A DNA stretch of 64,000 nucleotides from Pseudomonas sp. MH9.2 (GCF_034353875.1 NZ_CP133784.1:4368501-4432500); one strand, 5' to 3'; shown: positions 9,322-20,853, counted from the stretch's first letter. Made by a program: numbers and translations. Notes: a model not told the origin generated them from the letters alone.

Positions 9322-10908
9322 TCAAAACTGGAAGTAAAGGAACGGCGAGAAACTTTGCGCCGAGAGCTTGAGGATCGATGCTACGAACAACAGCAACACC
9401 AAGGTGCGCATCGCATAACGCGGCCAGTCGGCGACCCAGAACGCAGGCTGTACCTGAGCATCGGTGCCGACGGTGTAACCCGGCAGGTGAATGCTGTTCG
9501 GCTGGTCGCCAGGGACTGCTTTGATCATGCCCGGTTGAGCGGTTGCGGGACCGTTGGCCTCGGTGCTCTCTTCGCCGGCAGCAGGTTTCACACCCTTGAT
9601 CGCGTCGGCTTTAGGTCGGTTGGCGTAGAAGTCACGCAGACCGAAGAACGCCAGTGTCATGTACGCCACGATCAGTGTTGCTACTTGCAGGCCGGTGAGG
9701 CTGGCGCTGTTGAGTTCCGACAGTTGCCATTCGCTGAAGCTGAACATCGCGCCATACATCCGTGCAGCAACGTGCAGGTTTTCCGAGCGGAAAATAACCC
9801 AGCCCATGATCACCAGCAGGAAGGTCAGCGCCCAACGAATCGGATTGAAGCTGCGCTGATTGGTGTTCAGGCCCAAGGCTTTTTCGATCGCCAACCACAT
9901 GCCGTGCCAGGCGCCCCAGACGATGTAGGTGATGTTTGCACCGTGCCACAGACCACCAAGCAACATGGTCAGGAACAGGTTGCGGTAGGTGGTCAAGGTA
10001 CCGCCACGGTTACCGCCCAAGGTGATGTACAGATAGTCACGCAGCCAGGTGGACAGGCTGATGTGCCAGCGCCGCCAGAACTCGGTGATCGACTGGCTGA
10101 TGTACGGCTGCTTGAAGTTCTCCATGAAGCGGAAGCCCATCATCAGGCCCAGGCCAATGGCCATGTCGCTGTAGCCGGAGAAGTCGAAATACAGCTGCGC
10201 GGTGTACGCCAGCGCACCGAGCCAGGCATCCCCGGTGGTCGGGTGCTGCAAGGCGAAGCAATGGTCGGCGACTACAGCCAGGGTGTCGGCGATGAACACC
10301 TTCTTGATGAAGCCCTGCATGAAGCGCGTGGCGCCTTCGGAGAACTTGTCCAGGGTGTGCGTGCGGTTATTGAACTGGTCGGCCAGGTCGCGGAAGCGCA
10401 ACACGGGGCCGGCAATCAGGTGCGGAAAGATCGCGACGAACGCAGCAAAGTCGATCAGGTTACGGGTGGCCGGTGTGTCGCCACGGTAAACGTCGATGAT
10501 GTAGCTGATCGATTCGAAGACGTAGAAGGAGATCCCGATCGGCAACAAGACGTGGGTCAGAATGAACGGTTCGAGACCTACCGAGGTCATCATCGCGTTG
10601 ATGCTGTCCACGCCAAAGTTGGCGTATTTGAAGTAACCAAGGATGCCCAGATCCACCGCCACGCCGAGCAACAGCCAGCGCTGTGCCGGTTTGGTGCGCA
10701 CGCCTGCCGCGCCGACTTTCAGGCCGATCCAGTAGTTCCACAGGGTCACGCCGATGAACAACGCCAGGAAGTCCACTCGCCACCAGGCATAGAACGCGTA
10801 GCTGGCAATCAGCAACAGCAAGTTGCGGTAGCGTTGTCCGCTCAAGTAGTACAAGCCGAGGAAGATCGGCAAGAACAAGAACAGGAACACATTGGATGAG
10901 AAAACCAT
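9322..10908 (-). CDS. algI: MBOAT acyltransferase AlgI
   Basis: This 528-residue multi-pass inner-membrane protein of the MBOAT family carries acetyl groups across the membrane for alginate acetylation. The family active-site region GGLWHGANITYIVWGAWHG contains the conserved histidines (around residues 318-337), and TEFWRRWHISLSTWLRDYLYI is the other diagnostic MBOAT stretch. About ten membrane segments are evident. A long hydrophilic loop near residues 435-475 is Ala/Glu-rich and probably poorly conserved. It is the first of the algI-J-F acetylation set and follows a 158-bp gap after algL. Confidence 0.96.
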   Translation of the reverse strand: MVFSSNVFLFLFLPIFLGLYYLSGQRYRNLLLLIASYAFYAWWRVDFLALFIGVTLWNYWIGLKVGAAGVRTKPAQRWLLLGVAVDLGILGYFKYANFGVDSINAMMTSVGLEPFILTHVLLPIGISFYVFESISYIIDVYRGDTPATRNLIDFAAFVAIFPHLIAGPVLRFRDLADQFNNRTHTLDKFSEGATRFMQGFIKKVFIADTLAVVADHCFALQHPTTGDAWLGALAYTAQLYFDFSGYSDMAIGLGLMMGFRFMENFKQPYISQSITEFWRRWHISLSTWLRDYLYITLGGNRGGTLTTYRNLFLTMLLGGLWHGANITYIVWGAWHGMWLAIEKALGLNTNQRSFNPIRWALTFLLVIMGWVIFRSENLHVAARMYGAMFSFSEWQLSELNSASLTGLQVATLIVAYMTLAFFGLRDFYANRPKADAIKGVKPAAGEESTEANGPATAQPGMIKAVPGDQPNSIHLPGYTVGTDAQVQPAFWVADWPRYAMRTLVLLLFVASILKLSAQSFSPFLYFQF

Positions 10909-10946
10909 CCTTATCCCTCCGTTGGTTCAACAGTCAAAGGCCGAAG

Positions 10947-10977
10947 CCCCCCCAAACCCCCCACAAAAAACAGGGGG
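10947..10977 (-). other. G-tract/hairpin element in the algL-algI gap
   Basis: On the transcribed strand, 38-69 nt before the algI start, there is CCCCC, then TGTTTTTTGT, then GGGGGG, TTT and GGGGGGG. The C5 and first G-tract can pair as a hairpin, or the two G-tracts could stack as a G-quadruplex-like structure. Such runs are out of character with the surrounding sequence and may modulate translation or processing of the algIJF part. The function is inference. Confidence 0.4.
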
Positions 10978-11066
10978 TGTATTGCATGAAATTTACTGCC
11001 ACTGCCGTCTGAAGGTCGTACCGACCTTATCGCAGACACGTCAGCTCCTACGGGGTTCGTGGTGCC

Positions 11067-12194
11067 TCAGGAACCAGAACCTTTATTGCCTTTTTCATGC
11101 GCCGGATCGAAAACCTTGGTCAGGTCGCCGCCAAGACGGAAGGTCTTGAACGGTTCCATCTTGTGTTTTTGATCCAGTACTTCGGCCTTGCAGGTGTAGA
11201 GCGAGCAGAAGGGTTCGAGCCAGGCGAACTTGCTGTCGATCTCGAGATCGGTCATGTCCTGTTTTTCGCCGTTGCGCTGGGTGAAACTGTCGGCATCCTT
11301 GATCCCGCTCAGCACCCGTTCACCCAGACGCTGCAATGCACCGTTGTTTTCCGGACGTACATCGACGCCATTGGCCTGGGCAAAACTGGCAATCATCGCC
11401 ATCGGTGGCAGGGCGTAGTTGTGATACGCCAGGGCGCGTTGTTTGCGCTTGAGCTCGTTGGGCAGGAAGCCGTCCTTGTCGATCTGATTGGCGCCGACGC
11501 GGAACTCCTTCACCGACCAGTCGAACAAGTCACGTCGATTGGTCACCACCGACGTTGCCATCACCGACCAGGCAGCCCAGTAGGTGTGGTTGTTGTTCTT
11601 GTCCATCGGCAGGTTGTCCCAATCGCTGACCACCTGATCGGCCAGTTTGCTGAACCAGGCTTCGATGATTTGCGCTTGTTCCTGATGCGCGGCCAACGGG
11701 TGCGAGTTGGAGAACTTCAGGCGCAGGTAAGCCGAGGACATACTGCCCAGTGCCCATTTGCGCATTGACTTGCCGGTGTGGTTAAAGTCCTTGGACTCGA
11801 GCGCATCGGCCTTGGCCCAGGTGGTGAGCAGGTTCAAGGCGCAGTCGAGCTGTTCCGGACGACCGTCACGCATGTACTGCATGACGATTTTGCTGGTGTC
11901 GCGCTCCAGCTTGGTGATGTCGGCCGTGGCGTCCCTGAAGGCTTTTTCCGAGACCTCGTTGAGGGTCGAGCGGGCCTTGTCCGAGCCTTCGTATTTGCTG
12001 CGAAACACCAGTTTGTCGGTGTACGGTTTGGGAATCGCATCGCAGCTGAATTTATTGTCACCGGTTTTGACCTTCTCAATACCGGCGAAGTAGCCCTGTG
12101 GTGGAACCAGCGCCTGGGCAGCAGACGCGGCATCGGTCGCGGCCATCAGCGCCACGGCGAGCAGGGTGGGGAGCATCATTTTTCGAGTGTGCAT
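11067..12194 (-). CDS. algL: Alginate lyase AlgL
   Basis: This 375-residue periplasmic polysaccharide lyase (PL5) cleaves polymannuronate by beta-elimination and clears stray alginate from the periplasm during export. The chosen start at 12194 ([16 protein letters not shown]) gives a normal signal peptide cleaved after ASA; the frame stays open upstream but reads into algX. Family motifs are present: NNHTYWAAW with the catalytic Asn-His pair near 200, YHNYALPPM with the catalytic Tyr, and WLEPFCSLY near the C-terminus. It starts 7 nt after the algX stop. Confidence 0.95.
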   Translation of the reverse strand: MHTRKMMLPTLLAVALMAATDAASAAQALVPPQGYFAGIEKVKTGDNKFSCDAIPKPYTDKLVFRSKYEGSDKARSTLNEVSEKAFRDATADITKLERDTSKIVMQYMRDGRPEQLDCALNLLTTWAKADALESKDFNHTGKSMRKWALGSMSSAYLRLKFSNSHPLAAHQEQAQIIEAWFSKLADQVVSDWDNLPMDKNNNHTYWAAWSVMATSVVTNRRDLFDWSVKEFRVGANQIDKDGFLPNELKRKQRALAYHNYALPPMAMIASFAQANGVDVRPENNGALQRLGERVLSGIKDADSFTQRNGEKQDMTDLEIDSKFAWLEPFCSLYTCKAEVLDQKHKMEPFKTFRLGGDLTKVFDPAHEKGNKGSGS

Positions 12195-12201
12195 AAAGGC
12201 C

Positions 12202-13656
12202 TCATAACCCGGCTTGCGCGGTGTTTTGCGCAGCTCGTGGGAACACGTTGCGTTTGCATATTTTCGCTTCAACTTGCTGAGGTGCAGCGCCCGCTTCCGG
12301 GCCCTGTACTTCCACGGCGAGCAATTGCTGGTCAGCCCAGTCCTTGTCGTCGCGCAGTTCAAAGGCGAAACGCCCGTCTGTATCGGATGTTGTCGGTTTT
12401 TCGATTTTCAGGTCTTCATGCCGGCCATTCATGTACCAGAGCGTGGCGTGCAAGGTTTTCACCGACGTGTCGGCGAAGCGGATGTCGACCTGATTACTGC
12501 CGTTGCGCACATCTTTGATGCCGTTTTTGCCATTGACCAGAAGCTCATTGGCCCCGGTTTTCAGTGTGGCGCTCTGGCTCATGATTGCAGTCTTGCCTTC
12601 GCAGCCGTTGTCGAGCAGAGACATCATCTGCCGGTAGATGGTCTCTTGGTCCAGGCGATACAGCGGCGAGAATTCCCAGATCAGGATTTTCGGCGGTTTC
12701 TTCTGGAAGTCGTCGCTGCCCAGGTATTGCAGCATTGAGCCTTCCAGGCCACCACCGGGGAAGGCGACGTTGAGAACGTCTGCGCCGATGTACTCTTCAA
12801 GGAAGCCGGAAAAGTTATAGTTCTTGCCGCTGTGACTGGTACCGACCAGGGTGATTTCCGGGTTGCCGGAATCGCCGAACAGGTCGCCGTCAGCGGCTTC
12901 GCCCTTGGGCTCGGTCACGAACTGATCCATGTACTGGATCGCGTAGGTATTGCCGCACAACTGCGCGGCCATGTTATGCAGGGTACCGGTCTTGCCCATG
13001 CGACCAGACTTGTGGCTTTCGAATTCACGTTTGGGAATGTCAGCGAACCCCGGTACTTGCTTGACCTTTTCGGCGACGATTTTCGCCGTGCGTTGAGCAC
13101 CGTAAGGCGTCCAGTGTTGGTCGCCACGGAAGTAGAAATCGTGCCCTTGCTCGTCCTTGGTCGAGGGCTCATTGGTCAGTGGCGACAGGTCGGGCACCCA
13201 GTAACCCATCTGGCTGAAACGGCCGAGCATGGCCTGGTAGTTTTTCAGCGCCGTTTCGTAGTCGTACTTGGCGCGCTCAGTCGGGAGCAGCTTGTTTCGA
13301 TCGACCAGGCCACGGGTGGGTTGGTACACCACGACCAGCTCGACACCTTTGCTTTTGAAGGCATCGTGCAGTTCTTTCATGCGCCGATAACCTTCGGGCG
13401 AGGTGTCGAATTGGGTCCGCAGGTCTTCCTGGGTACGGAACAGCCAGTCACCCTGGGCCTGTACCAGCGTGGTGAAGTTCTGCTGATAGCGCGTGGTGTA
13501 GTTCTTGGCGTCGAGCGCCTGCGGGCAAATGTTGCAGCAAGGCTCGGCGGTGAACGTCGGCGCGTGAGCGTCATCGGCGCGCACGCCGCTCGAGGCTGCG
13601 AAGATTGCTGCCGTGAGGCCCGAGAGGCTGAGTAGCTTGATCAATTGAGCGTGCAT
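12202..13656 (-). CDS. algX: Alginate biosynthesis protein AlgX (SGNH acetyltransferase with carbohydrate-binding domain)
   Basis: This 484-residue periplasmic protein has a signal peptide ending near residue 27. Its SGNH-type domain carries the acid/base pair in [14 protein letters not shown] (residues about 170-183) and the serine in [15 protein letters not shown] (about 266-280). A C-terminal carbohydrate-binding module starts near residue 345. AlgX performs the final acetyl transfer onto the polymer and is part of the trans-envelope complex with AlgK and MucD. Cysteines in the N-terminal PCCNICPQ are unusual but known for the family. It lies between algG and algL with short gaps. Confidence 0.95.
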   Translation of the reverse strand: MHAQLIKLLSLSGLTAAIFAASSGVRADDAHAPTFTAEPCCNICPQALDAKNYTTRYQQNFTTLVQAQGDWLFRTQEDLRTQFDTSPEGYRRMKELHDAFKSKGVELVVVYQPTRGLVDRNKLLPTERAKYDYETALKNYQAMLGRFSQMGYWVPDLSPLTNEPSTKDEQGHDFYFRGDQHWTPYGAQRTAKIVAEKVKQVPGFADIPKREFESHKSGRMGKTGTLHNMAAQLCGNTYAIQYMDQFVTEPKGEAADGDLFGDSGNPEITLVGTSHSGKNYNFSGFLEEYIGADVLNVAFPGGGLEGSMLQYLGSDDFQKKPPKILIWEFSPLYRLDQETIYRQMMSLLDNGCEGKTAIMSQSATLKTGANELLVNGKNGIKDVRNGSNQVDIRFADTSVKTLHATLWYMNGRHEDLKIEKPTTSDTDGRFAFELRDDKDWADQQLLAVEVQGPEAGAAPQQVEAKICKRNVFPRAAQNTAQAGL

Positions 13657-13668
13657 AAATAGGTTCCC

Positions 13669-15234
13669 TCAGTCCCGGAGATCGGTCTGGCGTTCGACCG
13701 GGTCGATCAACACGGCTTTCTTCTGGCGCACCAGCAGGTCGAGAATTTCGTCCTGACGTTCACCGAGAATCCCGTTGAAGCTGATCCCGTTGGATTTGGT
13801 CGGTGCGAGCATCGACACCCGATACAGCTCGACACTCAATGGCGAGTCGATGGACAGTGGGCCGGAACCGTTGGCGGCGAGTTCGCCACCGACAACGATC
13901 AGCGAGACCTTGGTGTCGAAGGGGTCAAGGGCGATGTCACGGTCGGTGTCGCTCAAGTCCTTGATGTGCCCGTAGACGCCCATCAGGCCATTGGCCATGG
14001 AGATGTTTTCGTACAACCGGATATTCACGCTGTTACGGACACGAATTCCGTGGCGACGGTTGTTGATCACACGGTTGCCCCAGATCAGGTTGTCGCCGCT
14101 TTCGTACATCGTGATGCCGTCGGAATGGTTCTGAAAAATCTCGTTGTAAGCGATCAGGTTGTTCACGCTGTTACGGTCGATCACTACGCCCGACAGGTTG
14201 TTGTCGTAGCTGCGGTTGCCGAAAATGAAGCTGTCGTTGACCTCACGGGAAATAATGATCCCGTGTTTTTTCTTGGTCCCGTGGACCGTGTTATCGGCAA
14301 TGATCAGACCGTGTGAGCGGTCATGCGGGTCAATCCCGTAGACGATGTTGTCACGGTAGGTATTGCCCTTGATCACCACGTCACGCGCTTCATAGCAGTA
14401 GAAGCCGTACCACATGTCCGAGAACTCGGAACCGATGACCCAGCCGGTCGGTTCCGGGCGTTTCAGTACCTTGGCCATGTTTGGCGTGTACTGAGAAATA
14501 CTCACGCCATAGGATTTGCTGTTGGCATAACCGAAGCTGGCGATTTTGCTGTTGACGATATAGGTCTCGGTACCGCCCCAGGACAGCAGGAACGGACGAA
14601 ACTCATTCGGCTTGCGAAAGGTCGCCGGGCCGTTGTCGGCTTCGCGCCATCCGGTGATTTTGGTGTCCCGGACAAACAGCTGGCCATCGTTGATCAAGAA
14701 CGAACCGGCTTCCTGCGACAAGCGCAGCTCTTGAGTCTTGTTATCGATTTCAAGAATGCCCTTGCGTCCAACGACAATCGGCAACCTGGCCAGGAATACA
14801 CCGGGCGAGGTTTCGCTGAAGTACTGCTTGGGCAGGCTTTTGCTCAGGTCACGCAAGTTTATGTAACCGTCTTCGATAAAGATCGCCTGGGGGATGCCAT
14901 GCTGGCGTGCCACCCATTCGGTCATCTTGTTATCGCCACCGATAAAATCTTTCAGGGCGTCTTCCTGCATCATGCGCCGGACTTTGATCTTGCCCGGTTT
15001 ACTGCGCACGATTTTCTTGGCGACGGCTTCGGCGGTATAGCCGGAGATGTCGGGCAGTTCAGGCTTGGCCAGTTCCAGCGGCGCGGTGGGCGGGCTGGTC
15101 ACGGTGTAGGTCTTGGCCTGCTGCAGGCCTTTGGCCGGAGCAGCAGGGTCGACCGCAGCAAACGCAGCGGCGCTGGCCAGCATCAAGGCGCTGGCCAACA
15201 GGCTGACGGAGCCTCTCATGGGTAGACTGTTCAT
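13669..15234 (-). CDS. algG: Mannuronan C5-epimerase AlgG
   Basis: This 521-residue periplasmic right-handed beta-helix enzyme converts mannuronate to guluronate within the polymer. The start at 15234 (MNSLPMRGSVSLLASA) gives a clean signal peptide cleaved near AFA; the longer open frame upstream overlaps algE and has no signal. The catalytic DPHDRSH motif lies in the middle of the helix, followed by repeated parallel-beta-helix strands such as NTVHGTKKKHGIIISREV and NRVINNRRHGIRVRNSVNI. The protein also stabilises the export complex. It is 12 nt upstream of algX. Confidence 0.95.
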   Translation of the reverse strand: MNSLPMRGSVSLLASALMLASAAAFAAVDPAAPAKGLQQAKTYTVTSPPTAPLELAKPELPDISGYTAEAVAKKIVRSKPGKIKVRRMMQEDALKDFIGGDNKMTEWVARQHGIPQAIFIEDGYINLRDLSKSLPKQYFSETSPGVFLARLPIVVGRKGILEIDNKTQELRLSQEAGSFLINDGQLFVRDTKITGWREADNGPATFRKPNEFRPFLLSWGGTETYIVNSKIASFGYANSKSYGVSISQYTPNMAKVLKRPEPTGWVIGSEFSDMWYGFYCYEARDVVIKGNTYRDNIVYGIDPHDRSHGLIIADNTVHGTKKKHGIIISREVNDSFIFGNRSYDNNLSGVVIDRNSVNNLIAYNEIFQNHSDGITMYESGDNLIWGNRVINNRRHGIRVRNSVNIRLYENISMANGLMGVYGHIKDLSDTDRDIALDPFDTKVSLIVVGGELAANGSGPLSIDSPLSVELYRVSMLAPTKSNGISFNGILGERQDEILDLLVRQKKAVLIDPVERQTDLRD

Positions 15235-15259
15235 CGTATCGCTCCCTTGGCAGCTTGCA

Positions 15260-16738
15260 TCAGAAGCGCCAGATGACGTCGATAAAGGCGCGGTGCATAT
15301 ACGAATCCACTTCTTTACCGTAAGCATCGCCAGGTTTGAACACACCGCCACGGAACCGCACCAGTGCCGACGGCTCGTCGATGGACTGGCTCAGTGCCGC
15401 AGGCAGCAGGCCCTGTTTGAAGTACTTGGTGACGACCAGATCCATCTCTTGACCGAGGTCTTTTTTACCGTCCATCAAGGGCAGAGAGGTACTGGACTCA
15501 ACCGCGCCGTCAGCGTTGTAGGAGTTTTCCACGGCATTGATGCCGGTGGTGCCCACGGCCTTGTTGCCGTCGACGCGCCAGAACTTGTGGTAGACCAGGC
15601 TGGCGTCATAGTCGTCGCGCAGCATCCAGGAACCGAACAGGGTGCCGGTTTGTACGTTGTTCATGCTGCCGCGAAAGGCCTCGCCGAAACGATGGATCCG
15701 CGAGCGGGTGCCGGTGTAGTTCGAGCGGTTGCTTTCCAGGCCGTTCTGTTCGTAGTCGCCGCTGGCGCGGGCATAGGCCGCACCGACTTGCCAGTTAGGG
15801 TCCAGCCGCAGACGAATCCCCATGTCAGTGGCCCAGCCGTCGACGTTGCCGCTGGTTTTCTCGCCCGCAGTGCTTACACCGTTCACGGTCGAAGGGTGGA
15901 TCGAGTCGCGGTCGCCGCTCATCCCGGTCAGGCTGGCCCAGTAATTGATGGTATTGGTGTTGCGGTAGTTATAGGCATCGCTGTTGGCTTCGACACCCAG
16001 CCAGGTCAGGTCACCGTTTTGGGTTTTATCCAGGGAGTCGACCTGATCGAGGCCACTCTTGAGTTTGCCGTCATCATGGGTGTGATGGGCGCGCACGCCG
16101 GCCCACTGGCCAGGTCTCCACTGCGCCGAAATATCGCCAAACAGGTGCAGGCGATCTTTGTCTTTAGGCGACAGTTCGGAGAGGTCGGTGCGGTATTCGC
16201 TGAAGCGTTCCGCTGCGCCAAGGTTGGCCCGGAGCAAGGTGGTGTCGAAGGTCCAGTTCAGGGCTTCGATATTGGCGTCACGCCACATGCCATCGTCGTT
16301 GCGCAGGCGCTGACGACCCAAGCGCAGTTCCTCGCCAGGGTAAGGGGTCAGACCTTTGTAGCCGATCCAGAACTCACGCAAGGCCAGGTAGTTTTTGTCG
16401 GGCTTTCGATCATTGCTGGCGCTGGAACCGTTGTCGGTATTTGGCTGTTGCAGGGTGTCGGTTTCGATAATATCCGTCGAAGTGACCGCCTGGCCCATGG
16501 CGTAGGCGCTCCAGTTGCCGCGCTCGCCGTAGGCCCATGGGCGCAGGTCCAGACCGACACCGTTGACACTGCCGCCTGAGCGGGTGCCCAGGTCGCGGTC
16601 GTCTTCGGACTGGCCGGTGACTTTAACTTCCAGACCGAAGTTCTTGGTCTCGGTCAATGCTGCTGCCAACGCCGGAGTGGCCGAGAGCAGAGAAAAGCTC
16701 AGGCCCAGGCCAGCTGTCATCCAGTGATTCAACTTCAT
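15260..16738 (-). CDS. algE: Alginate outer-membrane porin AlgE
   Basis: This 492-residue outer-membrane beta-barrel exports the anionic polymer. The signal peptide ends ATPALAA near residue 26. The body alternates amphipathic strands with Asp/Asn-rich loops, and the protein ends in VIWRF with a terminal Phe as expected for BAM-dependent insertion. It follows algK with a 4-nt overlap (ATGA), so the lipoprotein scaffold and its porin are translationally coupled. Confidence 0.95.
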   Translation of the reverse strand: MKLNHWMTAGLGLSFSLLSATPALAAALTETKNFGLEVKVTGQSEDDRDLGTRSGGSVNGVGLDLRPWAYGERGNWSAYAMGQAVTSTDIIETDTLQQPNTDNGSSASNDRKPDKNYLALREFWIGYKGLTPYPGEELRLGRQRLRNDDGMWRDANIEALNWTFDTTLLRANLGAAERFSEYRTDLSELSPKDKDRLHLFGDISAQWRPGQWAGVRAHHTHDDGKLKSGLDQVDSLDKTQNGDLTWLGVEANSDAYNYRNTNTINYWASLTGMSGDRDSIHPSTVNGVSTAGEKTSGNVDGWATDMGIRLRLDPNWQVGAAYARASGDYEQNGLESNRSNYTGTRSRIHRFGEAFRGSMNNVQTGTLFGSWMLRDDYDASLVYHKFWRVDGNKAVGTTGINAVENSYNADGAVESSTSLPLMDGKKDLGQEMDLVVTKYFKQGLLPAALSQSIDEPSALVRFRGGVFKPGDAYGKEVDSYMHRAFIDVIWRF

Positions 16739-18147
16739 AAAGCTTCCTCGGCGTCTTCTTGTTGCAGAGCATGCAGGGCCAGATTGTTCTGGGCGGACGT
16801 GCCACGTATCTGTTGCTCTTGTTGCAACAGACGTTGGGCTTCGGCGCGCTGTGCAGGCAGCAGTTGGTCATTGATTTGTTGCGCAAGTTCGGTCGCTTCC
16901 GGGGTCGGAGCGTCCTGCTTTAGCGCCAGTTGGCTGAACACGTAGGCGTTGACCGGGTTGGGCAAGGTGCCCTTACCTTGGGAGAACAATTGCGCGAGGG
17001 CGTAGTCGGCGCTGTTCTGACCGCCGCGAGCGGCTATCAGTAATTGTTCGACGGCCTTTTGCGGGTAGACCTGGCCGAGGTAGCCCCGGCGGTAGATCTG
17101 ACCCAGGTAGTAGTGCGCGGCAATTTCGCTGCCGGCGGCTTTCTGCAGATGAGCTTCGGCTTGTTTGGCATCGGGCAGGACCCATTTGCCTTCGTAATAG
17201 AGTTTGCCCAACAGCAGTTCGGCACGCGGTTGATCCGCTGCGCGACCGTTGTTCAGGTACTCCATCATCGTGTTCACGTCGCCCAGTTCCGGGAAGTCAT
17301 AGAGCAACTTCGCCAGGCTGACCCAGGAAACCGGATAGCCAGGTGCGACTTTTTCCAGCAGTTGCTGAGCTGTTTTTTCATCAGGCTTGCCAAGCTCGGT
17401 ATCGCTCAATACACGCGCTACACCGTCAACCCGTTGCGCTGAAACCTTGCCGAGTTCATAAGCGCTTTGCAGTTGGGCAATCAGAGCGGCCTGTTGATCC
17501 ACTTGCGCGCGTTTCTGGTAAACGGTGGCCAGTTCGACGTAGCAGATGTCGGTGGCGAGCAGGGCTTTCTTGCAGATGCTTTCGATTTCATCCAGATGCT
17601 GATCGTAGGTGTTCTGCGTGCGATAGAGCAGCACCTGAGCCAGGCCCGCTTCCGGGTAGCCGGCGGCGCGCCATTGCTCGATCTGCCGTTGCGCATTGAC
17701 CTTCGGGAAGGTCTGCGGGTATTGCAGGTACAGCATCGCCAGCGGGATCAATGTGCCGCCTTCGCCATTGGCAAAGGCCTTTTTCAGCAGGACCTCGGCT
17801 TCATGGTGTTCGGCTTCGGTGGCGTCTGGCCGTGCAACCAGCAAGCGACCCAGCCGGGCCTGAGCCCGGGGCGATGTGTCGGCGGCTGCGCGGTAAGTGG
17901 CTTCAGCTTGTTTGAGCTGTGCGGGGTCATGGGTTTCGACCTGAATATCCGCCAGGCCGACCTGTGCATCGCTATAACCCAGGTCCGCCAGTTGCCGATA
18001 GTTCTGCTGTGCCATCGCGGTATCGCCGCGTTTGAGGGCTTCGTTGGCCAAGCGCTGATCGGGCAGGCCAGCGCAACCGCTAAGGCCGATCGCCACGGCG
18101 AGGCCCAGCAGGGTAGGGGTCGACAGCTTTCGTAGTGGGCTAGCCAT
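16735..18147 (-). CDS. algK: Alginate export lipoprotein AlgK (TPR/Sel1-like repeats)
   Basis: This 470-residue outer-membrane lipoprotein has a lipobox LSGC with Cys25 as the lipidated residue. Helical Sel1/TPR-type repeats fill the rest, for example [32 protein letters not shown] and [26 protein letters not shown]. AlgK localises AlgE and links it to AlgX in the periplasmic complex. The start is 2 nt after the alg44 stop, and the end overlaps algE by 4 nt. Confidence 0.95.
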   Translation of the reverse strand: MASPLRKLSTPTLLGLAVAIGLSGCAGLPDQRLANEALKRGDTAMAQQNYRQLADLGYSDAQVGLADIQVETHDPAQLKQAEATYRAAADTSPRAQARLGRLLVARPDATEAEHHEAEVLLKKAFANGEGGTLIPLAMLYLQYPQTFPKVNAQRQIEQWRAAGYPEAGLAQVLLYRTQNTYDQHLDEIESICKKALLATDICYVELATVYQKRAQVDQQAALIAQLQSAYELGKVSAQRVDGVARVLSDTELGKPDEKTAQQLLEKVAPGYPVSWVSLAKLLYDFPELGDVNTMMEYLNNGRAADQPRAELLLGKLYYEGKWVLPDAKQAEAHLQKAAGSEIAAHYYLGQIYRRGYLGQVYPQKAVEQLLIAARGGQNSADYALAQLFSQGKGTLPNPVNAYVFSQLALKQDAPTPEATELAQQINDQLLPAQRAEAQRLLQQEQQIRGTSAQNNLALHALQQEDAEEAL

Positions 18148-18149
18148 GT

Positions 18150-19319
18150 TTAGAGACCCACGGCCATGGCTTTGTCGATCAGCCAGTTCAATGAAGGGCC
18201 ACGATCGCTGGTGACTTCCACCGGACGGCCGGACAGGCTGCTGCTCAGAGCTTGGTCAGGCTTGATCTGCACGCGAATGTCGGTCGACAGGTCGGTGCTG
18301 CTGTTGTTAGTGCTGCTGACGATCTTGCCGTGACGGATTTCATCTTCGCCTGCGACCTGGAAGTTCACACGGGTACCGGGGCGCACGTCAGCGAACTGGC
18401 GATAGCTGAAGCGAGCGTCGACTGTGGCTTCGGTGTTGCGTGGGACCAGTTGGAAGATCACTGCGCCTTTGCCGGCGAACTGGCCGTCAGCGACCAGTTG
18501 TTTGGCGATGATGCAATCACAAGGGCTGGTCAGGGTGCCGCTCAATTGCCGGGCGAACAGGTCTTCGACCTTGGCCGGTTGCAGTTGCGCGTCATCCAAG
18601 TGGTCTTTGAGCATTTCCAGCATGCTGGTGCTGAACGAGGCCAGTGGTGCACCTTTGGCGACCACGCCATCAGTACCCGCCAGGCTTTGCACGGTCCCTT
18701 CGCGAGGCATGGTCACGTCCATGCTTGGCACGCTGACCACGCCGGCGGTTGCATGGCTGACGAAGTACAGACCATAAACCGACTTGAAGATAAAGCCGAA
18801 CGCGACCAGGCCGACGATGAAGATCCCCAAGCTGAAGATCACGGCGCGCATACGGCCGAAGAACGTCATGCCGCTGCCGCCGTCCTTGACCTTGCGTGCC
18901 TTGGTGAAATTGTCGCGCTGCAAGGTGGCGAGTACTTCGCCCATGGTCACAATGTCACCGCTCAAGTGCGAGGTGATCAGGTGGCGCAGGGTGGCGATGT
19001 CTTGTTGTTCCAGGTTCTGGAACTGGCAGCCGGCACGACCGGTACGAGCATCAAAGGAGCGAACCTGCAGTTCAACGTCCATGGCCAGGCCAAGGTTATC
19101 GATGACGAATTGCAGGCGGCCTTTCTGTACTTCCCCGACTTTCAGGGGCTGCCGGCCGGCGTTGAAGCACAGACCGCCGGCAGACAGGTCTTCGACCTGG
19201 GCAATATGGGCGGTACCGTCGCTGCCGAAGAAGCGCAGTTTGGCCGGTATTTTGACCCGAGCGTGCTGGCGCTGAGCTTCAGATTCATGCACTACATTCA
19301 CATTCACGGCGGTATTCAT
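18150..19319 (-). CDS. alg44: c-di-GMP receptor of alginate polymerase, Alg44
   Basis: This 389-residue inner-membrane protein has an N-terminal cytoplasmic PilZ domain. The c-di-GMP-binding RxxxR is R17-R21 and the D/NxSxxG motif is D44-LSAGG. One membrane helix (about residues 162-188) follows, then an HlyD-like periplasmic domain. It activates the Alg8 polymerase on binding c-di-GMP. All residues known to contact the nucleotide are present, so post-translational control by c-di-GMP is expected here. A 43-nt gap separates it from alg8, and algK follows 2 nt downstream. Confidence 0.96.
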   Translation of the reverse strand: MNTAVNVNVVHESEAQRQHARVKIPAKLRFFGSDGTAHIAQVEDLSAGGLCFNAGRQPLKVGEVQKGRLQFVIDNLGLAMDVELQVRSFDARTGRAGCQFQNLEQQDIATLRHLITSHLSGDIVTMGEVLATLQRDNFTKARKVKDGGSGMTFFGRMRAVIFSLGIFIVGLVAFGFIFKSVYGLYFVSHATAGVVSVPSMDVTMPREGTVQSLAGTDGVVAKGAPLASFSTSMLEMLKDHLDDAQLQPAKVEDLFARQLSGTLTSPCDCIIAKQLVADGQFAGKGAVIFQLVPRNTEATVDARFSYRQFADVRPGTRVNFQVAGEDEIRHGKIVSSTNNSSTDLSTDIRVQIKPDQALSSSLSGRPVEVTSDRGPSLNWLIDKAMAVGL

Positions 19320-19362
19320 GGCGGTAATTCCTACTTAATCAATTGATCCATTGGCCCGGTGG

Positions 19363-20853
19363 TCAGACCATCGTCAGCAGCACAGCGACGAACACGCTGC
19401 CTGCGGAGAAGGTCATGGTCCGAGACGACCAGGTGTTGAACCAACGTTGGAAGCTGGCCAGGTCGCGAGTGAGTTTGGTGTCCTGGCGAGTCCAGGACTG
19501 TTGATCGAGGCGGAAGAAAACGTAGATTTTCACCAGCGCACCGACGATCTGGTTGTAATAGAGAATCACGGGGTAAGCGGGGCCGATGGTGTGTCCGGTG
19601 CAGGACAGCAACAGCGTCAGGATCAGGCGGGTGATACCGATCCACAGCAGGTACATCAGGATGAACGTCACGCCATATTTGAAGCTGGCGATCAGGGCGA
19701 CGGTCAGCCCCAGAATCGAGGTCCACATCGACACGCGTTGATCGAACAACACCACGCTGGTGAACAATCCCAGGCGCCTTACACCCAGGCCCAACGCGCG
19801 GGAGTTCTGCCGCAGGTTGTTGCCGTACCAGCGGAACATCAGTTTGCGGCTGGCCTTGATGAAGCTCTTTTCCGGCGGATGTTCAACGGTGTTGATCGAG
19901 GCGTCCGGCACGTAGAACGTGTCGTAACCCAAACGCATCAAACTGAACCAGCTGGACTTGTCATCGCCGGTCAGGAACTTGAAAGTGCCCAGACGCCAAT
20001 GGTGCAGGGAGTCGCTTTCGACGTCGGCGATGAATTCCGGGTCGGTAACCACTTCGGCACGGAACACAGACATCCGGCCGGTCATGGTCAGCACGCGCTT
20101 GGACAGGGCCATGGAACACATATTGAGGTGACGTTGGGCGAAGCGCAGCTTGTGCCATTCGCTCATGATGTAGCCGCCACGGACTTCGCAGAACTCATTG
20201 GTGGTCAAGCCGCCAACGTTGCCGAACAACTGGAACCAAGGCACGGTCTTGCGCACGACACCCGGACTGAGCACGGTGTCGCCATCAATTACCGCAACCA
20301 CGGCACGGGCATCGGGCATGTGCCGGGAAATGGCGCGGAAGCCAAAGGCCAGGCCGTCGCGTTTACCGGTGCCTGCGATACGCACGAAGTCGAGCTTGAC
20401 CCGCTCAGGCGGATTGAGTCTGGCCCACATGCTCTTGACCAGCAGCTCGTCGGACATCTCTACCAGGGAGCAGACAATCGTTGTCGGGTAGCCGCATTCA
20501 ATGGCTTCGCGAATCACCGAGCTGTACACCTGAGCGGTGGTCAGGGCATCGATTCGAAAACTGGTGACCATCAGAAACACATGGGATGGATCTGCCGCGC
20601 TGCCGAGCTTGCGCACTTTGCGGCGCAGGTGCGGATAGACCACGTACAGAAACAGCATGCCGCGCAGAAAGTGCGTGGCGCCCATGGAGTAGCGCCAGAT
20701 GCCGACAGCGCCAATCAGGAACAGAAAGTTCTTCGACTGAGAGTCGAAGATACTGGAAGGCAGCGCCAAAGCGAGGCCCATTAATATACTGAGATAAAAC
20801 AGCCAACCTGCGGCCTGAAGTAGGCCGTGCTTTAGCCTGTGCATAATCTGCAT
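19363..20853 (-). CDS. alg8: Alginate polymerase glycosyltransferase Alg8
   Basis: This 496-residue inner-membrane family-2 glycosyltransferase polymerises GDP-mannuronate. Hydrophobic helices at the N-terminus (about 12-65) and C-terminus (about 375-495) flank a cytoplasmic GT-A domain. The domain carries [14 protein letters not shown] (the catalytic aspartates), [13 protein letters not shown] and [15 protein letters not shown]. The start may instead be the second Met at 20844, which has a better spaced GGA. algD lies 149 nt upstream, with a REP-like palindrome in between. Confidence 0.95.
   Translation of the reverse strand: MQIMHRLKHGLLQAAGWLFYLSILMGLALALPSSIFDSQSKNFLFLIGAVGIWRYSMGATHFLRGMLFLYVVYPHLRRKVRKLGSAADPSHVFLMVTSFRIDALTTAQVYSSVIREAIECGYPTTIVCSLVEMSDELLVKSMWARLNPPERVKLDFVRIAGTGKRDGLAFGFRAISRHMPDARAVVAVIDGDTVLSPGVVRKTVPWFQLFGNVGGLTTNEFCEVRGGYIMSEWHKLRFAQRHLNMCSMALSKRVLTMTGRMSVFRAEVVTDPEFIADVESDSLHHWRLGTFKFLTGDDKSSWFSLMRLGYDTFYVPDASINTVEHPPEKSFIKASRKLMFRWYGNNLRQNSRALGLGVRRLGLFTSVVLFDQRVSMWTSILGLTVALIASFKYGVTFILMYLLWIGITRLILTLLLSCTGHTIGPAYPVILYYNQIVGALVKIYVFFRLDQQSWTRQDTKLTRDLASFQRWFNTWSSRTMTFSAGSVFVAVLLTMV

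Noticed and set aside
9310..10899. 529-codon plus-strand ORF
   Set aside because: Antisense to algI over its whole length; Gln/Val/Gly-rich shadow frame.
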